Assembly (NCBI RefSeq): GCF_024722015.1
Contig: NZ_JANQBD010000035.1
Span: 18,075 to 82,074 of the forward strand
From: Paenibacillus radicis (ex Xue et al. 2023)
Lineage (GTDB): Bacteria; Bacillota; Bacilli; Paenibacillales; NBRC-103111
DNA: 64,000 nt
Reading direction: 5' to 3'
Under the pieces are notes generated by a model. The model worked only from the letters and a program-made list of their open reading frames with translations, did no database searches and was not told the DNA's origin. Positions 34,530 to 42,901 of this stretch are shown here, piece by piece. Every line of letters starts with the position of its first letter. The first letter of the stretch is position 1. A program made the position numbers and the translations under genes.

Positions 34530-36029
34530 TTATTTGCCCAGCAATTGGATGTGTTTACCGATATGGGAAATTAATGATTGCTCATAAGCTTCCTCTTCTT
34601 CGCTCAAGGTGCGGAAGAATTCATCTGCAAACAATGAGTTGCCTTGTGCATCCTTAGCTTGCAGCAAAATACCGTAAGTAATATGAATCAATTGACGTGC
34701 ATTATCTTCATCCATATAAGCGCTGGACAAGTCAGCATCCTTCACTTGATCCAATGGAGCAATTTTGCTCAAATCAGTTGTAACATGGTAGTAAGCAGCT
34801 GCTTCATTAAAATGCTCCAAAGCGTATTGGTGCATTCTGCGGTACAGGTCAGGCTTCACTTTGGCAACCGTTCTTACTGCTTCCAGCCAGTTCGTTCCAG
34901 CCGTTTTTACGTGGAAACGACCTTTGGTGTATTTACCGATGATCGGGAATACGCTGAATTTGTCGCTGCCGGAGTGAATGCTCAGCTTGTATCCGAAGTC
35001 GTCAGCAAGACCGGCATGGATAACCATTTCTTTCTCGAATTGTGCGATGTCGCCGATGTAGTCGATTCCTTTTTGGAACTCGCCGATAAATCTTGGTGCC
35101 ATGCTGTATACCGTTACTCCGCGGCTGTACAATTCCTTAGCGATCAAGAAATGAGCCTCAGGAGCTGTTGGGGATGGAGTTTCGTCGATAGAAATTTCAA
35201 AGTCTACGTCGCGGCCAAGGTTTTTGATATAAGTAACAAAGATATGCTCCATAAAGTCGACCGCTGCACCGTATACCAGTACGATTTCGACCAGGTTCTC
35301 TTTGCTGAAAGTAATGGAGTTTCCTGCAACCTCGAACGTTTGGTTCAAGTAACGGGACTCGTAATGATTGCGGGTTGCTTCAGGCAGCAGGTTGTACTTA
35401 GCTTCGCGCTCGGCTGCAGAGATGTTTTCTACGCTGTTGTCGATATTTTCAGAGCAGTCCAGAGTGATCATTGTGAAGCCAAGGTCCAGAGACATTTTGA
35501 TGTCCGCTTCAACCTTCAAGTGGTCGCCGTCGGCGCCAAAGCCGTCTTTGTAGCCTTCTTGGAACACGGCAAATACGGCACCGTTCAGTACATCATTGTA
35601 ATCGCGTTTGGTCAGCGTAATTTCACGGATACTTTGCTGCGCCAAAATCGGATGAATGTTTTTGCCTGCTACGGTTTTAATATGTCCTGAAGAAGCGATG
35701 CCCAGACGGTCGCCAAGACCGATAGTTGCAACTTGGGTACCGAATGCGCGAGGCACGGTGTAGTCGAAATATTTGTTCAATACCAAACGGTTCGCAGTAA
35801 CTAGCGGGCATACTTTAACGCCGCCGTCGTTGTCGCCTTGCAGCTCGTCGAACAAAGGACCCTCGCCGGTTGCAAGAATATATTTGGTATTGTCGCTTTT
35901 AATCATTAGAAGTTGAACATCACCAGATTGTTCGAATGAATGCGGATACACTTTTACATTGTCTGTTGCAACAATACCCGTTACGTTACCTTGTTTCATG
36001 GCCTCGGCAATAGCTTGAAATTTACTCAT
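34530..36029 (-). CDS. uxaE: Tagaturonate/fructuronate epimerase
   Basis: 499-residue protein of the UxaE family first described in Thermotoga, which interconverts D-tagaturonate and D-fructuronate so that galacturonate can enter the mannonate branch. GGGAGG lies 12 nt before ATG 36029; a GTG at 36065 has no such site. Visible blocks are FGTQVATIGLGDRLGIASSGH, the acidic strand TLDCSENID, SIDETPSPTAPEAH and KLSIHSGSDKFSVFP, which supply candidate metal ligands. First gene of the uxaE-uxaC unit, divergent from an AraC regulator. Confidence 0.88.
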   Translation of the reverse strand: MSKFQAIAEAMKQGNVTGIVATDNVKVYPHSFEQSGDVQLLMIKSDNTKYILATGEGPLFDELQGDNDGGVKVCPLVTANRLVLNKYFDYTVPRAFGTQVATIGLGDRLGIASSGHIKTVAGKNIHPILAQQSIREITLTKRDYNDVLNGAVFAVFQEGYKDGFGADGDHLKVEADIKMSLDLGFTMITLDCSENIDNSVENISAAEREAKYNLLPEATRNHYESRYLNQTFEVAGNSITFSKENLVEIVLVYGAAVDFMEHIFVTYIKNLGRDVDFEISIDETPSPTAPEAHFLIAKELYSRGVTVYSMAPRFIGEFQKGIDYIGDIAQFEKEMVIHAGLADDFGYKLSIHSGSDKFSVFPIIGKYTKGRFHVKTAGTNWLEAVRTVAKVKPDLYRRMHQYALEHFNEAAAYYHVTTDLSKIAPLDQVKDADLSSAYMDEDNARQLIHITYGILLQAKDAQGNSLFADEFFRTLSEEEEAYEQSLISHIGKHIQLLGK

Positions 36030-36335
36030 TTTAAAAAAAGCCTCCCTCAACGTTGCAACGGTCACACAGGCAAAGCTGTGCCAGCTGTCAACTACATTTT
36101 AATACTTAAATAATAACGCAAAATCATATTAGTTTCTTCGCTTATCTTGTCCATTTTGGATATCTACATGCATATCTTGCTATGAAACCGCCTCCTTCTC
36201 TGTTACAATACAGAATAAGAAAGAATGAGTAATCTATTGTTTGTTGAGAGTGCTCGTAGCATCATCATAGCATGGAGTGTTCACGTGTGCAATTGAGTTT
36301 TGAGGCCAATAAGGAAGGAAAGCGGGTGGATCATC
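36030..36335. promoter_or_regulatory. Divergent control region of uxaE-uxaC and the AraC gene
   Basis: Non-coding, AT-rich. It holds the perfect palindrome CGTTGCAACG (36051-36060), which overlaps a degenerate cre-like sequence on the minus strand (TGTGACCGTTGCAA, two mismatches to the loose CcpA consensus). An extended -10 element TGTTACAAT (36201-36209) lies upstream of the AraC gene. Specific operator positions for the AraC protein cannot be assigned. Confidence 0.4.
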
Positions 36336-37184
36336 ATGAGCGAAACAGTCTCTCTAACCTATGGGTCGGAGGAAGGCGATTTTTATATGCAGCATATTAA
36401 GAGAACGGAGCCATTCGAGAGGACGAATCATTTTCACGGTACCTATGAAATCTATTATTTATTATCCGGACAGCGTGCTTATTTTATTAAAGATCGATCC
36501 TACTTAATATCACCGGGGGATCTTGTATTTATAAACCGTCATGATGTGCATAAAACTTCCGATGTAGGACAGCCGGGTCATGAAAGAGTCGTTATCAATT
36601 TCAGCGATGCTTTTATAAGCAAGGACCATCCGTTGTATCATTCTTCATTGTTCGGTGTTTTCCAGCAGCCGGCTCATGTGCTCAGTTTGAAGCTTCAGGA
36701 CCAGATTTTCGTTCAAACCATAATCGGCAAGCTGAACAAGGAGCTAAAGGAAGAAGCAACCGGATTCGAAACCTACATCAAGCTTCTATTGGTGGAGCTG
36801 CTGCTGTTCTCTAGCCGTTACGCTGAACGTCATGATGCCGTTCCTTTCGAGCATGCGAGCCCTTTGCATAAAAAAATATCCGAGATCGTCCAGTATATTA
36901 ACAGCCAGTACCATCAACCTATGACTTTGTCAGGGATGTCCGAGAAGTTTTATATGAGCCCTTATTATATGAGCCGAACCTTTAAGGAAATTACCGGCTT
37001 TACGTTCATCGAGTACGTTAACATGACGCGCATTCGCGAGGCTCAGAAGCTTCTGCGGGAGACGGAACGCAAAATTATCGACATTGCCGATTCCGTAGGC
37101 TTTGAGAACATAGCTCATTTTGGCCGCATGTTCAAAAAGCTCAGTAAGCAGACCCCTCACGAATACAGGAAGCATCAACGTTAG
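36336..37184 (+). CDS. AraC-family regulator, probably of hexuronate genes
   Basis: 282 residues. ATG 36336 follows GGGTGGAT by 6 nt. The N-terminal cupin (about 15-110) has the sensor-type pattern NHFHGTYEIYYLLSGQRAYFIKD and LISPGDLVFINRHDVHKTSD. The C-terminal double helix-turn-helix (about 185-282) shows MTLSGMSEKFYMSPYYMSR and IIDIADSVGFENIAHFGRMF, ending KQTPHEYRK. Divergent orientation from uxaE-uxaC makes hexuronate-responsive activation of those genes the simplest role, but this is inference from position. Confidence 0.92.
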   Translation: MSETVSLTYGSEEGDFYMQHIKRTEPFERTNHFHGTYEIYYLLSGQRAYFIKDRSYLISPGDLVFINRHDVHKTSDVGQPGHERVVINFSDAFISKDHPLYHSSLFGVFQQPAHVLSLKLQDQIFVQTIIGKLNKELKEEATGFETYIKLLLVELLLFSSRYAERHDAVPFEHASPLHKKISEIVQYINSQYHQPMTLSGMSEKFYMSPYYMSRTFKEITGFTFIEYVNMTRIREAQKLLRETERKIIDIADSVGFENIAHFGRMFKKLSKQTPHEYRKHQR

Positions 37185-37258
37185 TGGATGGAAGTATGAA
37201 AAGCTGAATACAAGGCGTGGCACACTGTTTTTCCAAGTGTCGCAAGCTGCACATAGAG

Positions 37259-37300
37259 AAACCCCGGCCAGTAAGCTCATCGCATACACCGGGGTTATAT
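37259..37300. terminator. Bidirectional terminator between convergent genes
   Basis: AACCCCGG (37260-37267) pairs with CCGGGGTT (37289-37296); short T/A-rich runs flank both sides. Confidence 0.75.
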
Positions 37301-37319
37301 ATCGTAGCAGGCTGTTGCT

Positions 37320-37781
37320 TTATTGAATCGGATCAGGTACCATTCCATTTTCCATGACTTGAGAATTGGTGGGCATGCTGGACATCTCTTTACCGAGCCG
37401 CTTCAGCTCCGCTGTATTATTGGATGCCATACGTCCGTTTTGAGCAACCTCAATCGGAATGCTGGCCTGTTTAGGCTCGTGACTGGATAAATACTGCTTA
37501 ATTTCAGTTGCTACCTTGGAAGCAATATCCGTTGCTGTGGAGGGGATATCACCTTTATCCTTAAAGGAGGCTTCATGCAAATATACATCAGTCAGGCCGT
37601 TTTCAGCTGTTTGGGTGGGAATACAGTAAGTGTATTGCCCCGTGGTCATAGGGTCTCGAAAGGTTAGTTCGTAACTGGAACCGTTCTTAACGGTCGTTTG
37701 AGTAAATCCTAATGCTGTCAATGTTGTATGAACATGAGAAAAAGGGCGGGTTACGGTCTGGGATTGCTTCTTGCGTGTCAT
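37320..37781 (-). CDS. Hypothetical protein of 153 residues
   Basis: Not recognised. AAGGAG lies 10 nt before ATG 37781 on the minus strand; a GTG at 37790 almost touches the site and is less likely. The protein is basic at the N-terminus (MTRKKQSQ) with no signal or membrane segment. Residues 10-95 look like one small beta-alpha domain (LTALGFTQTT, SYELTFRDPMTTGQYTYCIP, LTDVYLHEASF, then a helix ATDIASKVATEIKQYL). The C-terminal third is polar with VAQNGRMASNNTAELKRLGKEM. Alone on its strand. Confidence 0.7.
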   Translation of the reverse strand: MTRKKQSQTVTRPFSHVHTTLTALGFTQTTVKNGSSYELTFRDPMTTGQYTYCIPTQTAENGLTDVYLHEASFKDKGDIPSTATDIASKVATEIKQYLSSHEPKQASIPIEVAQNGRMASNNTAELKRLGKEMSSMPTNSQVMENGMVPDPIQ

Positions 37782-37996
37782 TGCCTTCACACTCCTTATA
37801 ATTGTTGTGTGCGCATGCCAGAGGCACAGCCCCGTGATTATGGGTATGTAATATTACCCCGATAGGTTAGATTTGAAACTACTAGCAGCTTTTTGGACTC
37901 TGACGTTCATCTCCCTGAACCCCACTAGCTTAAGTAGATGCTGCTTGCTGCCTCATTAGATACAGGTTCCATTGCTCCTCGATTATTAGGCCGTTT

Positions 37997-38024
37997 TTGT
38001 TGGAAACGTTTGCCGTGTTATACT
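37997..38024 (+). promoter_or_regulatory. Sigma-A-type promoter of rluF
   Basis: TTGTTG (37997-38002), 16-nt spacer, TGTTATACT with the -10 TATACT at 38019-38024 and the extended TG. The start codon is 36 nt downstream. Confidence 0.5.
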
Positions 38025-38059
38025 AGAGGCAGTATATGGATAAGTGGAGTGACGAAACT

Positions 38060-38761
38060 ATGAGAATCAATAAATATATAAGTGAAACGGGTTTTTGTTC
38101 CCGCCGCGAGGTGGATAAATTAGTAGAAGCAGGTCGGGTAACTATCAATGGCCGGCTAGCTGAACTGGGGAGTCAGGTTGAGGAAGGGGATAAAGTTCTT
38201 GTAGACGGACGTCCTGTCAGCGAGAAGAAGCCTTCTGTATATATTGCTTTAAACAAACCTGTAGGTATTACAAGTACGACGGAAAGCCATGTGAAGGGGA
38301 ATATCGTTGATTTTGTCGGGCATGCGGAACGGATATTTCCGATTGGCCGTTTGGATAAAGACTCAGAGGGGCTTATTTTACTGACTAATGACGGTGATAT
38401 CGTTAATAAAATATTAAGGGCGGAGAACGATCACGAGAAGGAGTACGTGGTCATGGTGGATCGGCCGATTACCCCTATGTTTCTTAAGGGGATGGCAGGG
38501 GGGGTTCGCATCTTGGGTACAATGACGAACCCTTGTCAAATTGTCCAGCAGGGGGATCGGGTGTTTCGAATTATTCTCACTCAAGGATTGAATCGCCAGA
38601 TTCGCAGGATGTGTGCTGCTTTCGGCTACGAGGTGCGGCAGTTAAAGCGGGTGCGTATTATGAACATACAGCTTGGAGGGCTGGCGACCGGGAAATGGCG
38701 TGACTTAACGAAGCAGGAGATGGATGAGCTGCTGCAGCGAATTGAACACAACCGGAGGTGA
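38060..38761 (+). CDS. rluF: 23S rRNA pseudouridine synthase (RluF type)
   Basis: 233-residue RNA-modifying enzyme forming pseudouridine in 23S rRNA at or near position 2604. ATG 38060 follows TGGAGTGA by 8 nt and starts MRINKYISETGFCSRREVDKL, the S4 RNA-binding domain; an in-frame ATG at 38036 precedes the site. The catalytic Asp is in GRLDKDSEGLILLTNDGD. NKILRAENDHEKEYVV and LTQGLNRQIRRMCAAFGYEV match E. coli RluF almost word for word. Monocistronic. Confidence 0.95.
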   Translation: MRINKYISETGFCSRREVDKLVEAGRVTINGRLAELGSQVEEGDKVLVDGRPVSEKKPSVYIALNKPVGITSTTESHVKGNIVDFVGHAERIFPIGRLDKDSEGLILLTNDGDIVNKILRAENDHEKEYVVMVDRPITPMFLKGMAGGVRILGTMTNPCQIVQQGDRVFRIILTQGLNRQIRRMCAAFGYEVRQLKRVRIMNIQLGGLATGKWRDLTKQEMDELLQRIEHNRR

Positions 38762-38781
38762 GGGGCTGCTTATGCAGCCCC
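38762..38781 (+). other. GC-rich stem-loop directly after rluF stop
   Basis: GGGGCTGC-TTAT-GCAGCCCC, a perfect 8-bp stem beginning one base after the stop codon. No T-run follows, so it is an imperfect terminator or a 3'-end stabilising hairpin. Confidence 0.5.
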
Positions 38782-38858
38782 ATTAACTGTGAGTTAATAA
38801 TAAAGCGCAGCTTCTGAGATCAAAGCGGCAAACTAAGAACAACTGTATTAGTACTAAA

Positions 38859-39557
38859 TCAAAGGCTGCTATTGAATTTATAGCCTACCCCGCGAACCGT
38901 CTGGATATAGAGAGGATCTGCAGGATCCTTCTCTATCTTTTTGCGAAGATTACTAATATGAACAAGCAATGTACGGGTATCGCCATTGCTGTCCACCCCC
39001 CATGCTTCCTTATAAAGATGCTGAATCGGCACTACGCGACTCGGCTTTTTGGCAAGCAATGCGAGCAGATCGAATTCTTTGGAGGAAAGTTGAATCAAGG
39101 TTCCCTTTACCCACACATTACGCGTTAATAAATCAATCTCGAGACCAGGGAACGTCAGCTGCCCCAGCTCTTCTTTCTGCTGGTCCAGCTGATGCTTGCG
39201 CCGCAGATGTGCTTTAACCCTGGCAACAAGCTGGCTTGGGCTGAAGGGCTTGGTTACATAGTCATCGCCGCCGATACTCAGACCGAGAATAATGTCGGTA
39301 TCTTCGCTTTTACAACTAAGGAACAGGATTGGAATGCTGTAAGTCTCACGCAGCTGTCGGCAAATTTCTATACCATCCATCCCTGGAAGTAGAATATCGA
39401 GAATGACAAGATCCGGAGTGAACTGCTCCATATATTCAAAAGCGCTAGGACCATTGTCCGTACTCAGCACTTCATAGCCTTCTTTTATTAAATACAACCG
39501 GATCAATTCGACAATTTCCGGCTCGTCATCAACAATCAGAATTTTTTCTTTTGCCAC
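38859..39557 (-). CDS. OmpR/PhoB-family response regulator
   Basis: 232 residues. Receiver domain (1-120) with the acidic pair D10-D11, phospho-acceptor D54 (VILDILLPGMDG) and K103 (YVTKPFS). The winged-helix DNA-binding domain (about 130-230) ends in the usual RTLLVHISNLRKKIEKDP and TVRGVGYKF. The start is GTG 39557 with AAAGGAGG 11 nt upstream. It is divergent from a sensor kinase gene, with 132 bp between, which very likely is its partner. Confidence 0.95.
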   Translation of the reverse strand: MAKEKILIVDDEPEIVELIRLYLIKEGYEVLSTDNGPSAFEYMEQFTPDLVILDILLPGMDGIEICRQLRETYSIPILFLSCKSEDTDIILGLSIGGDDYVTKPFSPSQLVARVKAHLRRKHQLDQQKEELGQLTFPGLEIDLLTRNVWVKGTLIQLSSKEFDLLALLAKKPSRVVPIQHLYKEAWGVDSNGDTRTLLVHISNLRKKIEKDPADPLYIQTVRGVGYKFNSSL

Positions 39558-39689
39558 TTAGATATGATCCTCCTTTACCCTGATCTCAGATGCCTTGCCG
39601 GGTGCTCCTTGCATAATCATGCTACGATTAACGAAAGAATATTTTTGGGAGCCTATGTAATAATATAGGTAACATTCTGAAGAAAGAAA

Positions 39690-41813
39690 GTGGTATCCAT
39701 TTCCAGATTATACTTTCATTATATATGGATTACTGCTATTTTTGCTATCCTTTTATTAACGGGTTGCAGTGCCCAACTGGGATTGGTAGAAAGACAACCC
39801 TACGCAGGGAAAGAGGCGGTACGAGGCGAGCTCGATCTTCGCGGATGGGATTTCAACAAAGATGGAAACGCCGTATTGTATGGCGAGTGGGGTTTCTATT
39901 GGTCCAATCTGCTTCAGCCGGAGCAGGCGCTTCTAACTGAACCTATTAGTGGGGAAGCAAAGCATTGGCTGCGGATGCCGCATTATTGGAATGCTTATCG
40001 GATGGGGGATCGGATGCTTTCGGGAAGTGGCTACGCTACCTTTCTTCTTAAAGTATCGATTGATCCGTCCTCTCGCGTACTTGCAATGGAGATACCTGCG
40101 ATACTAACGGCTTTTAAAGTATGGGTAAATGGAGAAATGTTGGGTGAAGCCGGGAAAGTAGGCATGAATGCAGAGACTTCGATGCCGGGGTATAAGCCTC
40201 AATTAGTTTATTTTCCGCAGTCAGGAAATACGGAACTTAACATTGTGCTGCAGGTTTCAAATTTTGACCATCGGTTAGGAGGGGTATGGAGCGATCTGAA
40301 GCTCGGGGATGCTCAAAAGCTGTCTACTCATCACAATAATGATATGGGATTCGAGCTATTGCTAGTTGGCGGCTTGTTCGTTATGGGTTTTTATCAATTT
40401 GGCTTATTTCTGATTCGTACTAATGAACGAAGCTCGCTTTATTTCGGTACATTGTGCCTGCTGCTCGGGCTGCGCGCTTTGTTTGTTGGGGAAGGCTCGA
40501 TCTATCAGCTATTTCCGAACCTTCCTTGGGAAACGGGGGTGCGAGTCATGTACCTGTGCTATTATTTAGCTATTCCTGTTGGTGTTCGTTTCTTTCATTC
40601 CTTGTACCCGGATGAAATGGGAAAGAGAGTTGTGCGCATTACCGGGTGGTTCGGGAGCCTGTTTGGGATGGGGGTCATTTTGCTTCCTACTCGAATCTTT
40701 ACATGGACGCTGCAGACCTATCATTTAATCACAGTGTCCATATGCATTTATATCATGTTCTGTCTTTTAAAAGCATGTATGAATAAGCGAGACGGGGTTA
40801 GCTTCGCGGTTATCGGTCTATCTGTGTATACTTGCACAATAATTGTAGATATTGCCTATTACAATCAATGGATTTATGTAGGAGATGTATCGACCTTTGG
40901 ACTGTTGTTTTTAGTTCTCATGACTTCTTTTATCATCAGCATGAAATCATTTAAAGCGTTTGCTGCTGTAGAGTCGTTGTCGCTTCAGCTTCAAGAGCTG
41001 AATATGGGCCTGGAGCAGAGAATCAAAGAGCGAACGACCGAGCTGGAAAACTCTAATGCCACTCTGGAGAAAATGAACACAGACCTTGGGCGGCTCGAAA
41101 CATCCCGGCGACATTTGCTAAGCAATATTTCTCATGACCTGAGAACGCCAATGACTTTGATACAGGGTTATGTGGAAGCGCTCATTGATGGCGTTGTTGC
41201 TGATCCGGAGCAGCAGAATAAATATTTGCGCCTTATTTTGAACCGTATAAACGGGCTCAATAGGCTGATAGCCGATTTGTTCCAGCTTTCGAAGCTTGAG
41301 GCGCGGCAGCTTGATTTCAACATGCAGGAGATGTCGATCGAAGAATTTGTGGCTTACTATGGCGATAGATATGAAGTAGATGTGAAAAATGCCGGGGTTC
41401 GGTTCAATCATAATGCTTATATACCAATGCCTTTAGCAAGTAGTATTAGTGTTGTACGAATTGATATTGACAGGATAGATCAGGTGTTGACGAATATTAT
41501 CTATAATGCCATCAAGCATACTCCTCAAGGCGGTTTGATACATTTGCAGTTTATAGTGGATGGACCCACGTTGGTAGTAAGGGTTAGAGATAACGGAAGC
41601 GGGATTGAGCCGGAGGATGTGCCGTTCATTTTCGATCGCTTCTATAAGAAAAGCAAATCCCGCAACACCTCCGAAGGAGGCAGCGGCTTAGGGCTCTCTA
41701 TCGCTAAGGAAATCATTGATTATCATGGAGGCAATATTTGGGCGGAGAGCCAGATTGGACGTGGAGCCTGCATAAGTTTTATGCTGCCTCTTCGCACGCC
41801 CTCGCCATTGTAA
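39690..41813 (+). CDS. 7TMR-DISM sensor histidine kinase with N-terminal lipobox
   Basis: 707 residues. The N-terminus ends in LLLTGC (about residues 21-26), a good lipobox. An extracytoplasmic beta-sandwich of DISM type follows (about 40-210, with GYATFLLKVSI and AFKVWVNGEMLGEAG), then seven membrane helices (about 225-420), a coiled coil (430-475) and the kinase core: SHDLRTPMTLIQGY with H482, the N-box NIIYNAIKHTPQGG, DNGSGI and GGSGLGLSIAKEI. DISM sensors are thought to bind carbohydrates or related ligands. Start GTG 39690 has only a weak site. Partner: the divergent regulator at 38859-39557. Confidence 0.92.
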   Translation: MVSISRLYFHYIWITAIFAILLLTGCSAQLGLVERQPYAGKEAVRGELDLRGWDFNKDGNAVLYGEWGFYWSNLLQPEQALLTEPISGEAKHWLRMPHYWNAYRMGDRMLSGSGYATFLLKVSIDPSSRVLAMEIPAILTAFKVWVNGEMLGEAGKVGMNAETSMPGYKPQLVYFPQSGNTELNIVLQVSNFDHRLGGVWSDLKLGDAQKLSTHHNNDMGFELLLVGGLFVMGFYQFGLFLIRTNERSSLYFGTLCLLLGLRALFVGEGSIYQLFPNLPWETGVRVMYLCYYLAIPVGVRFFHSLYPDEMGKRVVRITGWFGSLFGMGVILLPTRIFTWTLQTYHLITVSICIYIMFCLLKACMNKRDGVSFAVIGLSVYTCTIIVDIAYYNQWIYVGDVSTFGLLFLVLMTSFIISMKSFKAFAAVESLSLQLQELNMGLEQRIKERTTELENSNATLEKMNTDLGRLETSRRHLLSNISHDLRTPMTLIQGYVEALIDGVVADPEQQNKYLRLILNRINGLNRLIADLFQLSKLEARQLDFNMQEMSIEEFVAYYGDRYEVDVKNAGVRFNHNAYIPMPLASSISVVRIDIDRIDQVLTNIIYNAIKHTPQGGLIHLQFIVDGPTLVVRVRDNGSGIEPEDVPFIFDRFYKKSKSRNTSEGGSGLGLSIAKEIIDYHGGNIWAESQIGRGACISFMLPLRTPSPL

Positions 41814-41830
41814 TATGGATTGCTATTGGG

Positions 41831-42697
41831 TTAAAGATGCTTCATCGCAGTTCTATAATCTGTCGGGGAAATCCCGTAGAGCCTCTTGAACTGTTTAGAG
41901 AAATAGAGCGGGTCCTGAAATCCGACAGATGAGGCGATCTGCTCTATGGTCAATTCCAATCGTTCCCTGAGCAGCAGTTTTGCTTTATCGATCCGCAGCT
42001 TCAGCAGAAATGAGACCGGCGTAAGACCGGTTTGCTTTTTGAACAGTGTTGACAGGTAAGCGCGATTGTAGCCAAGCGCTTCGGCCATGAGCTCGATAGT
42101 AATGGGCTCTGCATATTGTGTGGACAAGTAGTGGAGAGCTTGTTGAACAATGTGCTCGGTGACGCTGCTCTGCTGCGGATTGCTCTGCTGCTGCGGCTGC
42201 AGAGCTTCCGAATATTCCGCCAGCAGCAGGTGAAGGTAGCCGGTTGCTTTGAGGTTAGCATTCGGCAGTCTTGTTTGAAACGCCGCCTGTACTTGATGGT
42301 ACATTACGCTGATATTGCGGCTGCGTCCTGTATGAACAATAGGCTGCTGCGAGGAAAGACCGATCTGGCTCAGCAGCACAGAGGCCCGCTTTCCTTCGAA
42401 AGCCAGCCATCTGTAGTGCCACGGTTCTTCTTCGTCCGCTGTGTAACTGATAAGCTTGCCAGGTTCGATAAGAAAGCTATCCCCGGGGCCCAGCTTGTAA
42501 GTAATCCCCTGGCATGTATAAGTCCCCCTGCCGGACAGGATATGGTGGAGCAAATAATAATCGACTACCTTGGGTCCGGGCTTATGCCCGGGCTTTGTTT
42601 GGCTGCTGCCTGTAAAGAGCACGACGCAATCATCTTCAATCGGCTGCGGGTTAGAAACGACATAATAACTATCTTTTCGATGAGCACCTTCGGACAT
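41831..42697 (-). CDS. AraC-family regulator, probably of galKET
   Basis: 288 residues. GGAAGGAG lies 9 nt before ATG 42697. The cupin sensor part (about 25-120) has the pattern YYLLHHILSGRGTYTCQG and GPGDSFLIEPGKLISYTAD followed by WHYRWLAFEG. The double helix-turn-helix (about 190-288) shows ITIELMAEALGYNRAYLSTLF and TIEQIASSVGFQDPLYFSKQF, ending SPTDYR. It is divergent from galK, so galactose- or galactoside-responsive control of galKET is the likely role. It converges on the kinase gene at 17 bp with no terminator. Confidence 0.92.
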   Translation of the reverse strand: MSEGAHRKDSYYVVSNPQPIEDDCVVLFTGSSQTKPGHKPGPKVVDYYLLHHILSGRGTYTCQGITYKLGPGDSFLIEPGKLISYTADEEEPWHYRWLAFEGKRASVLLSQIGLSSQQPIVHTGRSRNISVMYHQVQAAFQTRLPNANLKATGYLHLLLAEYSEALQPQQQSNPQQSSVTEHIVQQALHYLSTQYAEPITIELMAEALGYNRAYLSTLFKKQTGLTPVSFLLKLRIDKAKLLLRERLELTIEQIASSVGFQDPLYFSKQFKRLYGISPTDYRTAMKHL

Positions 42698-42901
42698 AGC
42701 AAAGTCTCCTTCCGATTTTGCAGTTCAACGGTTTTAAGTATATCATGAATTTGCGATACAACTTATTCAATAACTAACATTTTTCCATGTGGTGATAACA
42801 TCGTTCCATAGCGGAATGTACAGCCTCGCATTATACTGAAGGCATGATGCAGCACTCAAAAGCTTGAACAGCAAAACCAATTTGAATAGGCGGTGTTACT
42901 A

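Noticed and set aside
34644..35690. Long open frame of 348 codons antisense to uxaE
   Set aside because: No ribosome site, no family features; it is an exact shadow of a clearly identified coding gene.
39511..39520. Exact Spo0A-core heptamer in the response-regulator gene
   Set aside because: Inside coding sequence, explained by the codons.
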